From: an uncultured Prevotella sp.
Lineage (GTDB): Bacteria > Bacteroidota > Bacteroidia > Bacteroidales > Bacteroidaceae
Length of the DNA: 6,652 nucleotides
Direction of reading: 5' to 3'
Assembly: GCA_900546605.1 (NCBI GenBank)
Contig: URDV01000123.1
Coordinates: 1 to 6,652 of the forward strand
Position numbers and translations under genes: made by a program. Below are positions 1 through 6,248 of this stretch, in pieces; position 1 is the first letter of the stretch, and the number at the start of each line of letters is the position of its first letter. The notes under the pieces are model-generated. The model saw nothing but the letters and a program-made list of their open reading frames with translations, was not told where the DNA came from and ran no database searches.

Positions 1-53
1 TTTTTTAAGTTTCTTGTCATTCTGGCTTTAACATAATAAGTGGTGTAAAGCAT

Positions 54-93
54 ACTTACTTGTTAACCTGTCAACTTGTTAACCCGTTAACCT
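54..93. repeat. Degenerate 8-bp tandem repeat array (GTTAACCT family)
   Basis: Four consecutive octamers are in register at 62-93: GTTAACCT, GTCAACTT, GTTAACCC and GTTAACCT. The preceding octamer at 54-61 (ACTTACTT) keeps the 8-bp phase but is more diverged. Three copies contain the palindrome GTTAAC. The array lies beyond the nagB terminator and has no coding potential that I can see. Short octameric tandem repeats of this kind suggest a slippage-prone, strain-variable locus. That reading is an inference from the repeat structure; the repeats themselves are read directly. Confidence 0.7.
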
Positions 94-121
94 GAAATTC
101 CGCCAACGGGTTGATATCAAC
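81..121. repeat. Nested inverted repeat and 12-bp palindrome
   Basis: AACCCGTT at 81-88 is the exact reverse complement of AACGGGTT at 105-112, with 16 nt between the arms. Overlapping the right arm is a perfect 12-bp palindrome, GTTGATATCAAC, at 110-121. The left arm is part of the octamer array. There is no U-tract after it, so it does not look like an intrinsic terminator on either strand. Its function is unknown; it could be a protein-binding site or simply a by-product of the repeat array. Confidence 0.5.
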
Positions 122-143
122 TAATTTTGAATACCTACTTACT

Positions 144-177
144 AAAAAACTCGCAACTAAATAATAGTTGCGAGTTT
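144..177 (-). terminator. Intrinsic terminator of nagB
   Basis: The perfect 13-bp inverted repeat AAACTCGCAACTA (147-159) / TAGTTGCGAGTTT (165-177) encloses a 5-nt loop. Read on the minus strand, the hairpin ends in a run of six T (complement of A144-A149). This is the classic rho-independent layout, about 90 bp after the nagB stop codon. On the plus strand only three T follow the arm, so it would act poorly in that direction. Confidence 0.88.
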
Positions 178-185
178 CACATTCA

Positions 186-225
186 TTTTATATACAAAGT
201 GAAAGAGCACTTGCTATATATAAAA
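186..225 (-). other. Second hairpin in the nagB 3' untranslated region
   Basis: A perfect 9-bp inverted repeat, TTTTATATA (186-194) / TATATAAAA (217-225), encloses an inner AAGTG (197-201) / CACTT (208-212) stem with a 6-nt loop and small internal bulges. It lies between the nagB stop codon and the terminator hairpin, so the nagB message should end in two consecutive stem-loops. The outer stem is A/U only and no T-tract follows on the minus strand. A role in mRNA stability is more likely than termination, which is an inference. Confidence 0.5.
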
Positions 226-265
226 GCAGATGCACACATTCACAAAGATAGACTTTAAAAGAATA

Positions 266-1057
266 TTAGAGATTGTTCTTCTCAATATCCTTAAAATACT
301 TGTATGTGCCGTGAGTAATGCTTTCGCAAGCAGCCTCATCACATACAATGATGCCGTGTTCATGCATCTGCAGAACAGAGATAGTCCACATTTGAGTTAC
401 GGGGCCTTCAACAGCAGCTTGAAGAGCACGTGCCTTGTTGTGACCATTGCAAAGGATAAGAACTTCCTTAGCAGACATAACAGTACCTACACCTACCGTA
501 AGAGCTGTAGCAGGTACACCTTCGGGGTCACCACCAAAGAAACGTGAATTGGCAATGCGAGTGTCAGTAGTCAAAGTCTTTTGACGAGTACGGCTTGTAA
601 GTGAGCTACCTGGCTCGTTAAAGGCTATGTGACCATCAGGACCGATACCACCGATAAAGAGGTCAATACCACCAGCATCCTTGATCATTTGCTCGTAGTG
701 AGCGCATTCAGCAGCCAAGTCCTCAGCGTTGCCATTCAAAATGTGAATGTTCTCCTTAGGGCAGTCAATATGATTGAACAAGTTTGTTGCCATGAATGAA
801 TGGTAGCTTTCAGGGTGTGATTCGGGCAGACCTACATATTCGTCCATATTGAAAGTAAGAACATGCTTAAAGCTAACACGACCTTCTTTATTAGCCTTTA
901 CCAATGCCTTGTACATGCCAATGGGTGAAGAACCTGTGGGGAGACCCAAAACGAAAGGCTTCTCGGCTGTAGGATTAGCTGCATTAATCTTGTTAATTAC
1001 ATACTCAGCAGCCCAATTTGACAGTTTTTCGTAGTCGGGTTCAATAATAACTCTCAT
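266..1057 (-). CDS. nagB: Glucosamine-6-phosphate deaminase
   Basis: This cytoplasmic enzyme converts D-glucosamine 6-phosphate and water to fructose 6-phosphate and ammonia, the step that feeds amino sugars from glycans, mucin or cell-wall recycling into glycolysis. The 263 residues compare with 266 for E. coli NagB and the two align nearly without gaps. Visible motifs are the phosphate-binding loop GLPTGSSP (38-45), NMDEYVGL with catalytic Asp72 (70-77), and GPDGHIAFNEPG (139-150) with Asp141, His143 and Glu148, all at the E. coli numbers. Ser151, Ser152, Arg158, Lys160 and Tyr254, which in E. coli belong to the N-acetylglucosamine-6-phosphate allosteric site or its switch, also appear at matching positions, so allosteric activation is plausible. 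The ATG at 1057 gives the family N-terminus (MRVIIEPDYE); upstream is A/T-rich without a Shine-Dalgarno site. The gene stands alone, divergent from dnaE, with its own promoter and terminator. Identification is secure; the allostery is an inference. Confidence 0.97.
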   Translation of the reverse strand: MRVIIEPDYEKLSNWAAEYVINKINAANPTAEKPFVLGLPTGSSPIGMYKALVKANKEGRVSFKHVLTFNMDEYVGLPESHPESYHSFMATNLFNHIDCPKENIHILNGNAEDLAAECAHYEQMIKDAGGIDLFIGGIGPDGHIAFNEPGSSLTSRTRQKTLTTDTRIANSRFFGGDPEGVPATALTVGVGTVMSAKEVLILCNGHNKARALQAAVEGPVTQMWTISVLQMHEHGIIVCDEAACESITHGTYKYFKDIEKNNL

Positions 1058-1101
1058 GATTTTGATTTATTTATAATAATGGTTTGTCTGGATACTTTTA
1101 C

Positions 1102-1120
1102 AACAACATTTTGTGTTGTT
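1102..1120. promoter_or_regulatory. Inverted repeat in the nagB leader
   Basis: The perfect 7-bp inverted repeat AACAACA (1102-1108) / TGTTGTT (1114-1120) has a 5-nt spacer. It lies between the predicted nagB transcription start (near 1130) and the start codon, so it could be an operator bound by a repressor or a small RNA hairpin in the leader. No T-run follows on the minus strand, which argues against attenuation by simple termination. The structure is read directly; the role is unknown. Confidence 0.4.
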
Positions 1121-1135
1121 TTCGTTATCTCCTTA

Positions 1136-1167
1136 CAAAAGTAGAAAAACTTTACGGAGTTGACAAG
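1136..1167 (-). promoter_or_regulatory. nagB promoter, Bacteroidetes type
   Basis: On the minus strand the -7 box TACTTTTG (1143 to 1136) is a perfect TAnnTTTG match. CTTG (1167 to 1164) lies 20 bp upstream as a three-of-four match to the -33 TTTG. Initiation would be near 1130, giving a leader of about 73 nt. A second possible -7 box, TATTTTTG (1202 to 1195), lies further upstream with TTTG at 1228 to 1225, but its 22-bp spacing is less good. The consensus comes from known work on the Bacteroidetes primary sigma factor. Confidence 0.7.
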
Positions 1168-1201
1168 ACTTTAAGAGTTTTCTTTTCATCTATACAAAAA
1201 T

Positions 1202-1245
1202 AAACTACTTTTAGGCCCATATGCCAAACGTTTTTAGTAGTTTTG
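1202..1245 (+). promoter_or_regulatory. Candidate dnaE promoter -7 box within an inverted repeat
   Basis: TAGTTTTG at 1238-1245 is a perfect match to the TAnnTTTG -7 element on the plus strand. No good TTTG lies 19-21 bp upstream; the nearest is TTAG at 1211-1214 with a 23-bp spacer. The box overlaps the right arm of the inverted repeat AAACTACT (1202-1209) / AGTAGTTT (1236-1243), which would suit a regulator that covers the promoter. The leader to the dnaE ATG would be about 185 nt. The call is tentative because only one of the two promoter elements is convincing. Confidence 0.35.
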
Positions 1246-1435
1246 CTTTTGATTTTCATTTGCAAATAGGCACAGCTAAACCTTTCGGTGGATTTTGCTT
1301 ATTGGCTACACTTGAAGGCACGGTCATATCTTCAACAGCAATTTATTGGTTAACCATGCAATTACCTAACCATAAATTTGTTATGCAGACTTTATTTTAG
1401 TGTCATCATGGTTCACATATCAAAAAAACAATATA

Positions 1436-4400
1436 ATGCAAGACTTCGTACATCTGCACGTACACACACAATACTCCATTCTTGATGGTCAGGCAGCCGT
1501 ACCCAAACTGGTCGATAAGGCTATTAGTGATGGAATGCGCGGCATGGCTGTAACCGACCATGGCAACATGATGGGCATCAAAGAATTCTTTAACTATACC
1601 AATAAAGTTACAGGCAAAGCCAAGGGGATAGTTAAAAGCACCGAAGCAAAGCTTGCCACACTTCAAGATGGTAGCTATGAGCCTCAACTCGACAAGGATG
1701 GTAAAAACCCTGATGAGGGAAAGACTCAAGAGGAGCTAATAGCTGAATGCGAAGCTGTGTTGGCTAAACAACGCCCTATTGCAAACTTTAAACCTATATT
1801 TGGTTGTGAGATGTATGTGGCACGACGCGGTGACAAATCGTTAAAGAAAGAACGTGTTGACCAGTCGGGCTGGCACTTAATTGTGCTCGCTAAAAACGAA
1901 CATGGCTACCACAACCTTATTAAGTTAGTGTCGAATGCGTGGGTTGATGGTTTTTATATGCGTCCACGAACCGACCATAAAGAACTTGAAAAGTATCATG
2001 AGGATCTTATCGTTTGTTCGGCTTGCTTAGGTGGCGAAATACCACAGTTAATTATGCAAGGCCGTATTGATGAGGCTGAAGAAAGTGCTAAATGGTTCAA
2101 AAGCATCTTTGGCGACGATTATTACATTGAGTTAATGCGCCATGAAGTAAAGGATCCTTCGGTACGTGCCAACCGCGAAACATACCCCTTACAAGTTGAA
2201 GTTAACAAGGAGTTGTTGCGCATAGCTAAGAAGTATGACATAAAATACATATGCACCAACGATAGTCACTTTGTTGACGAAGAGAATGCCGAGGCGCACG
2301 ACCGACTCATATGTTTGGCTACGGGCAAGGATCTCGATGACCCTAAACGTATGTTATACACCAAACAAGAGTGGTTCAAAACGCGAGCTGAAATGAACGA
2401 GGTGTTTGCTGACTTGCCCGAAGCTCTCTCTACAACTTGTGAAATTTGTGATAAAGTCGAAACTTTCTCTATCGACCATGCGCCTATTATGCCTAACTTT
2501 GCCATACCTGAATCGTTTGGCACAGAGGAAGAATATCGCAAAAAATACACCGAAGAGGACCTCTTTAAAGAGTTCACACGCGATGAAAATGGCAACGTGG
2601 TAATGAGTGAGGAAGATGGACTAAAAAAAATAAAGAAATTAGGCGGATATGACAAGCTCTACAGAATAAAGCTTGAAGCCGACTACCTCTCAAAATTGGC
2701 CTACGAAGGTGCCAAAAAAAGATATGGCGACCCCTTAGATGAAGAAACTGCTGAACGTATCAACTTTGAATTGCACATTATGAAGACCATGGGTTTTCCT
2801 GGTTACTTTTTGATTGTGCAAGACTACATTCGTGCTGCTCGCGAAGAGCTGGATGTGAGTGTTGGTCCAGGACGTGGTTCTGCTGCAGGTAGTGCGGTAG
2901 CTTACTGTTTAGGTATTACACAAATTGACCCTATCAAGTACGACTTGCTGTTTGAGCGTTTCTTAAATCCTGACCGTATATCTCTACCCGATATTGATGT
3001 CGACTTTGACGATGACGGACGTGGCAAGGTGCTGAACTGGGTTACACAAAAGTATGGAGCCGACAATGTGGCGCACATCATCACCTATGGAACTATGGCC
3101 ACAAAATTGGCCATTAAGGACGTGGCACGTGTGCAAAAGTTGCCCCTATCTATATCAAACAATCTGTGCAAGCTGATACCTGACAAACTGCCAGAGGGCC
3201 CTGATGGCAAAGTGCCTAAGATGAACCTTAATAATGCCATAGCAGCTATACCTGAATTGCGCGAAGCCGAAACATCATCTGACCCCTTGCTGCGCGACAC
3301 CATTCGCTATGCCAAGATGTTAGAGGGCAATGTGCGCAACACAGGTGTACACGCCTGTGGCTTCATCATTTGCCGCGACAACATATCTGATTGGGTGCCC
3401 GTTTCAACAGCTCGTGACAAAGAAACAAACGAGGAGTTGCATTGCACTCAATATGAGGGACGCGTAATTGAGGAAACGGGACTTATTAAAATGGACTTTT
3501 TGGGATTAAAAACCCTATCCATTATTAAAGAGGCACTTGAAAATATTCGCCTTTCGTTGGGCATTGAGCTTAACATAGACGAAATTAGCATTGAAGACCC
3601 TGCTACCTACCAACTTTACTGTGATGGACGCACCATTGGTACATTCCAGTTTGAGTCAACAGGTATGCAAAAGTATTTGCGCGAACTTCAGCCCTCTACT
3701 TTTGAGGACCTCATTGCCATGAATGCCCTTTATCGTCCAGGACCTATGCAATACATTCCTTCATTTATTGCACGTAAACATGGCGATGAACCTATTACGT
3801 ACGACTTGCCTTGCATGGAAAAATACTTGAAGGATACGTATGGCATTACAGTCTATCAAGAACAGGTGATGCTTTTGTCGCGCGAAATAGCCAACTTTAC
3901 TCGTGGCGAAAGTGATGCCTTGCGAAAGGCTATGGGTAAAAAGTTGATTGAAAAGCTGAACCACATGTACCCCAAGTTCATCAATGGGGGTAAGGCCAAT
4001 GGCTATGACCCTAAGGTACTTGAAAAAATTTGGGACGACTGGCGTGCATTTGCTTCGTATGCTTTCAACAAGAGCCATGCCACATGCTACTCATGGGTTG
4101 CCTATCAAACTGCTTACTTGAAAGCCAACTACCCATCACAATACATGGCTGGTGTAATGAGCCGAAGTCTTGCTGACATTAATACTGTAGCAAAACTCAT
4201 GGATGAATGTAAAGCTATGGGCATCAAGACATTAGGGCCCGACGTTAATGAGAGCTACTTAAAGTTCAGCGTGAATCATAGTGGTGACATTCGGTTTGGC
4301 ATGGGCGCTGTGAAAGGAGTGGGCGAAGGAGCTGTGATGCAAATTCTTGCAGAACGCGAAAAGAATGGCCCATACAAATCCGTTTACGACTTTATGGAGC

Positions 4401-5299
4401 GCGTCAACCTTTCATATTGTAACAAAAAATCAATTGAAAGCCTTGCCTTAGCTGGAGCCTTTGATAGTTTTGGCACGATTACGCGCGAACAATTTGTTAC
4501 ACCTGCTGATAATGGCGATGTTTTTTTGGACGCATTGGTACAATATGGTAACAACTTCCAATCAGACAAGGCTGAAAACTCGCTCTCATTATTTGGTCCT
4601 ACCGAAAGCATTGAAATTAGCAAACCTGAGCCACCCAAAAACATTGAGAGATGGAGTGACTTGGAGCGCCTTAACCGTGAACGCGACCTTATTGGCATCT
4701 ACATATCAGGTCACCCTCTTGACTCTTTCAAAATTATTATTGACAAGGTGTGTAACCTACATATGGATCAGTTAGAGGATATCACACCTTATGCCAATCA
4801 AGATGTTATGTTGGGTGGTATTGTAACCGACTTACGCGTGGGGCAGACTAAAAAAGGTAAACCCTATGGTATCGCTAAATTAGAGGACTATAGTGGACCA
4901 GGCGAGATAGCTCTCTTTGGCGATGATTGGGCCAATTTTAGCGGCTACTTTCAAGTGGGCAACTCGCTCTTCATAACAGCCCGAGTTGAAGAGGACCAAT
5001 GGCGACAAAATTCCTATAGGTTAAAAATAGGTCGTATAGAATTTTTGAGTGATGTGAAGGATCAAAAAATAAAATCCATCACCATACACCTACACACCGA
5101 CCAACTGAACCAAAAAATAGCCAACGAGTTAACTTCTATCATCAAAAATAATGAGGGAAATGCCGACGTATTCTTTAATGTGCTCGACACAAAGAAACAA
5201 GCACAAGTGATGTTACAATGTAATGACTACCATATTTCAGTTGATAGCGAAATGATTAACTTCTTGAACGAGAATAACATTGAATACCAAATCAACTAA
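1436..5299 (+). CDS. dnaE: DNA polymerase III alpha subunit
   Basis: This is the replicative polymerase catalytic subunit, acting at the fork with the beta clamp and clamp loader. Domains in order: PHP domain (about 1-300) with HLHVHT (6-11), TDHGN (40-44), Glu125, His147, Cys197 and NDSH (275-278); polymerase palm with GPGRGSAAGS (477-486), the catalytic pair Asp519/Asp521 in PDIDVDF, and the third Asp687 in MDFLGL; fingers region with FQFES (737-741), RPGPM (767-771), YQEQVM (807-812) and FNKSHA (877-882); helix-hairpin-helix near 957-963; a likely clamp-binding motif NSLSLF (1048-1053); and an OB fold from about 1123. At 1287 residues it exceeds E. coli DnaE (1160), mainly through insertions near residues 57-118 and 370-415, usual in this phylum from memory. 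The frame is open back to a GTG at 1400, but the family N-terminus begins at the ATG at 1436 (MQDFVHLHVHT), preceded by an A-rich stretch. There is no clear terminator before trxA. Confidence 0.97.
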   Translation: MQDFVHLHVHTQYSILDGQAAVPKLVDKAISDGMRGMAVTDHGNMMGIKEFFNYTNKVTGKAKGIVKSTEAKLATLQDGSYEPQLDKDGKNPDEGKTQEELIAECEAVLAKQRPIANFKPIFGCEMYVARRGDKSLKKERVDQSGWHLIVLAKNEHGYHNLIKLVSNAWVDGFYMRPRTDHKELEKYHEDLIVCSACLGGEIPQLIMQGRIDEAEESAKWFKSIFGDDYYIELMRHEVKDPSVRANRETYPLQVEVNKELLRIAKKYDIKYICTNDSHFVDEENAEAHDRLICLATGKDLDDPKRMLYTKQEWFKTRAEMNEVFADLPEALSTTCEICDKVETFSIDHAPIMPNFAIPESFGTEEEYRKKYTEEDLFKEFTRDENGNVVMSEEDGLKKIKKLGGYDKLYRIKLEADYLSKLAYEGAKKRYGDPLDEETAERINFELHIMKTMGFPGYFLIVQDYIRAAREELDVSVGPGRGSAAGSAVAYCLGITQIDPIKYDLLFERFLNPDRISLPDIDVDFDDDGRGKVLNWVTQKYGADNVAHIITYGTMATKLAIKDVARVQKLPLSISNNLCKLIPDKLPEGPDGKVPKMNLNNAIAAIPELREAETSSDPLLRDTIRYAKMLEGNVRNTGVHACGFIICRDNISDWVPVSTARDKETNEELHCTQYEGRVIEETGLIKMDFLGLKTLSIIKEALENIRLSLGIELNIDEISIEDPATYQLYCDGRTIGTFQFESTGMQKYLRELQPSTFEDLIAMNALYRPGPMQYIPSFIARKHGDEPITYDLPCMEKYLKDTYGITVYQEQVMLLSREIANFTRGESDALRKAMGKKLIEKLNHMYPKFINGGKANGYDPKVLEKIWDDWRAFASYAFNKSHATCYSWVAYQTAYLKANYPSQYMAGVMSRSLADINTVAKLMDECKAMGIKTLGPDVNESYLKFSVNHSGDIRFGMGAVKGVGEGAVMQILAEREKNGPYKSVYDFMERVNLSYCNKKSIESLALAGAFDSFGTITREQFVTPADNGDVFLDALVQYGNNFQSDKAENSLSLFGPTESIEISKPEPPKNIERWSDLERLNRERDLIGIYISGHPLDSFKIIIDKVCNLHMDQLEDITPYANQDVMLGGIVTDLRVGQTKKGKPYGIAKLEDYSGPGEIALFGDDWANFSGYFQVGNSLFITARVEEDQWRQNSYRLKIGRIEFLSDVKDQKIKSITIHLHTDQLNQKIANELTSIIKNNEGNADVFFNVLDTKKQAQVMLQCNDYHISVDSEMINFLNENNIEYQIN

Positions 5300-5342
5300 A
5301 AAGTTCAACGAAACACAAGAGTTAGTAATTTTATACAAAACA

Positions 5343-5374
5343 TTTGGCTATATCTACATTCATACATAACTTTG
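5343..5374 (+). promoter_or_regulatory. trxA promoter, perfect Bacteroidetes consensus
   Basis: TTTG at 5343-5346 and TAACTTTG at 5367-5374 are separated by exactly 20 bp, a full match to TTTG-N19-21-TAnnTTTG. Initiation would be near 5379, leaving a short A/T-rich leader of about 24 nt before the trxA ATG. It lies in the 103-bp gap after dnaE, so trxA and the next gene can be expressed independently of dnaE. This is the best promoter match in the window. Confidence 0.82.
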
Positions 5375-5402
5375 CAAACACATATAAACTTTAATACACA
5401 AA

Positions 5403-5720
5403 ATGGAAAAAATTATTACTGATGCCAACTACGAGAGCATTGTTGCTGAAGGACTCCCCGTAGTGCTTGACTTTTCAGCCACATGGTGTGGCCCTTGCAA
5501 GAAGATTGCTCCTATTATTGAAAAATTGGCTGGCGAATACGAAGGCCGTGTAAACATAGGTAAATGCGACGTTGATGACAACGACGAACTCACTTCAAAG
5601 TTTGGCATTCGCAATGTTCCCACTGTACTCTTTATTAAGAATGGAGAAGTGGTTGACAAGCATGTAGGTGCTGCTCTTGAAAAGGAGTTTGTTGAAAAAA
5701 TTGAGGCTATGCTCAAATAA
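5403..5720 (+). CDS. trxA: Thioredoxin
   Basis: A small cytoplasmic dithiol-disulfide oxidoreductase that reduces protein disulfides and supplies electrons to enzymes such as peroxidases, itself recharged by thioredoxin reductase. The 105 residues form a single thioredoxin fold close to the family's usual length (about 105-110). The active site WCGPCK (28-33) has both catalytic cysteines, Cys29 and Cys32. The buried Asp23, Pro37 and the cis-proline Pro73 in NVPT are also present. One further cysteine, Cys55 (KCDVDD), lies outside the active site. There is no signal peptide, so this is not a periplasmic variant. The ATG at 5403 follows an A/T-rich leader and a perfect promoter. The next gene starts 11 bp after the stop, so the two are almost certainly co-transcribed. 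Fold and activity are clear; whether this is the main thioredoxin of the cell cannot be judged here. Confidence 0.97.
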   Translation: MEKIITDANYESIVAEGLPVVLDFSATWCGPCKKIAPIIEKLAGEYEGRVNIGKCDVDDNDELTSKFGIRNVPTVLFIKNGEVVDKHVGAALEKEFVEKIEAMLK

Positions 5721-5731
5721 ACAACAGCACT

Positions 5732-6064
5732 ATGAACCTTGACGAAGAATTAATGTTAGACGCACAAGAGGATGCTGAAGCTGTGGCATACATCAAAAGA
5801 CATTTGCCACAAGAATTGCAAGAAAAATTCTCTGAAGAACAGCTTTACTACTTTCTGGATGTAATCATTGAGTATTACACCGAAAGTGGCATTCTTGATG
5901 CCGAACCTGACAAAGAGGGCTTTATTGAAATTGATGAGGAAGATATTGCCAACTACATTGTCAAGAAAGCATTAAAAGAGGGCATGGGCAAATTTCAGAC
6001 TGAAGATTTGTTATTTGTCGTTCAGGCTCAAATGGACTTTGAAGAATCAAATGAAGAAGCTTAA
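5732..6064 (+). CDS. Conserved-looking acidic protein of unknown function, trxA operon
   Basis: I do not recognise a named family for this 110-residue protein, although I recall similar small genes after trxA in Bacteroidales. It is strongly acidic, with many Asp and Glu and an acidic C-terminal tail (MDFEESNEEA). It has no cysteine, no signal peptide and no transmembrane segment. The sequence suggests amphipathic helices: a region rich in Leu, Tyr and Phe at about 25-55 (RHLPQELQEKFSEEQLYYFL) and another at about 70-100 (IDEEDIANYIVKKALKEGM). It is therefore likely a compact cytosolic helical protein, perhaps binding a partner. The ATG at 5732 follows the trxA stop by 11 bp with no promoter between, and a strong hairpin closes the transcript 20 bp after the stop. 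Codon use resembles its neighbours. A link to thioredoxin rests on operon position alone; lacking cysteine, it would not be a classical disulfide substrate. Confidence 0.88.
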   Translation: MNLDEELMLDAQEDAEAVAYIKRHLPQELQEKFSEEQLYYFLDVIIEYYTESGILDAEPDKEGFIEIDEEDIANYIVKKALKEGMGKFQTEDLLFVVQAQMDFEESNEEA

Positions 6065-6084
6065 AAAATATCTTCTTCTTTTTG

Positions 6085-6143
6085 AACAAGCATTACTATA
6101 CTTATACCCATTAGTGAAGTATAATGATAGTAATGCTTGTTTT
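6085..6143 (+). terminator. Terminator of the trxA operon
   Basis: The 15-bp perfect stem AACAAGCATTACTAT (6085-6099) / ATAGTAATGCTTGTT (6127-6141) continues through a 3-nt symmetric mismatch into TATAC (6103-6107) / GTATA (6119-6123), with an 11-nt loop. The right arm runs into TTTT (6140-6143) before a G, so the U-tract is short but the stem is very long. It starts 20 bp after the stop codon of the preceding gene. No T-run follows on the minus strand, so it is most likely a plus-strand terminator. Confidence 0.8.
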
Positions 6144-6149
6144 GTATAT

Positions 6150-6165
6150 AAGTAGGTAAGTAGGT
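6150..6165 (+). repeat. Two tandem AAGTAGGT octamers after the terminator
   Basis: Two perfect head-to-tail copies of AAGTAGGT follow the trxA-operon hairpin by 8 nt. The same octamer occurs once on the minus strand at 140-133, 6 nt after the nagB terminator hairpin. Both therefore lie just downstream of a transcript end in the same orientation relative to transcription. The function is unknown. Confidence 0.6.
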
Positions 6166-6248
6166 GTTTTATTTTTACAATGAAAGTGAGTTCTCGAATT
6201 TTATTTGTATTTTTGCCATGCCTTATGAGGTTTTGTTTGATTTTTATT

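Larger units (their letters stand above)
1058..1435. other. Divergent nagB-dnaE intergenic region
   Basis: These 378 bp hold the nagB leader and promoter (to 1167), then about 270 bp ahead of dnaE. That second part contains an 8-bp inverted repeat (1202-1209 / 1236-1243), a candidate dnaE -7 box at 1238-1245, a weaker one at 1307-1314 (TACACTTG with TTTC 20 bp upstream), and an open frame of 59 codons (1221-1400) that I cannot assign. I see no tRNA, riboswitch or terminator signature. The leader is long for a replication gene, so either the dnaE promoter is nearer to 1400 and does not match consensus well, or the leader carries something not recognised here. Confidence 0.5.

Noticed and set aside
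54..93. CRISPR-like array
   Set aside because: The units are only 8 bp with no unique spacers, so this is a simple tandem repeat.
122..129. TAATTTTG as a plus-strand promoter -7 box
   Set aside because: There is no TTTG 19-21 bp upstream, and a transcript from here would immediately meet the hairpin at 147-177 and then run antisense to nagB. It is probably a chance match in A/T-rich DNA.
230..547. Plus-strand open frame of 105 codons antisense to nagB
   Set aside because: It overlaps the conserved 3' part of nagB on the opposite strand and its translation has no recognisable protein features.
1400..1435. GTG at 1400 as the dnaE start, adding 12 residues
   Set aside because: The added residues (MSSWFTYQKNNI) do not belong to the family N-terminus, which begins at MQDFVHLHVHT. 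The ATG at 1436 has the expected A-rich upstream sequence.
2266..2655. Minus-strand open frame of 129 codons inside dnaE
   Set aside because: It is rich in Ser, a typical shadow of a conserved coding region. The plus-strand dnaE frame explains this DNA fully. The same applies to the other minus-strand frames within dnaE and trxA.
6208..6215. TATTTTTG as the promoter of the gene at 6384
   Set aside because: The -7 match is perfect, but the position for the -33 box holds no TTTG-like sequence and the leader would be about 160 nt.
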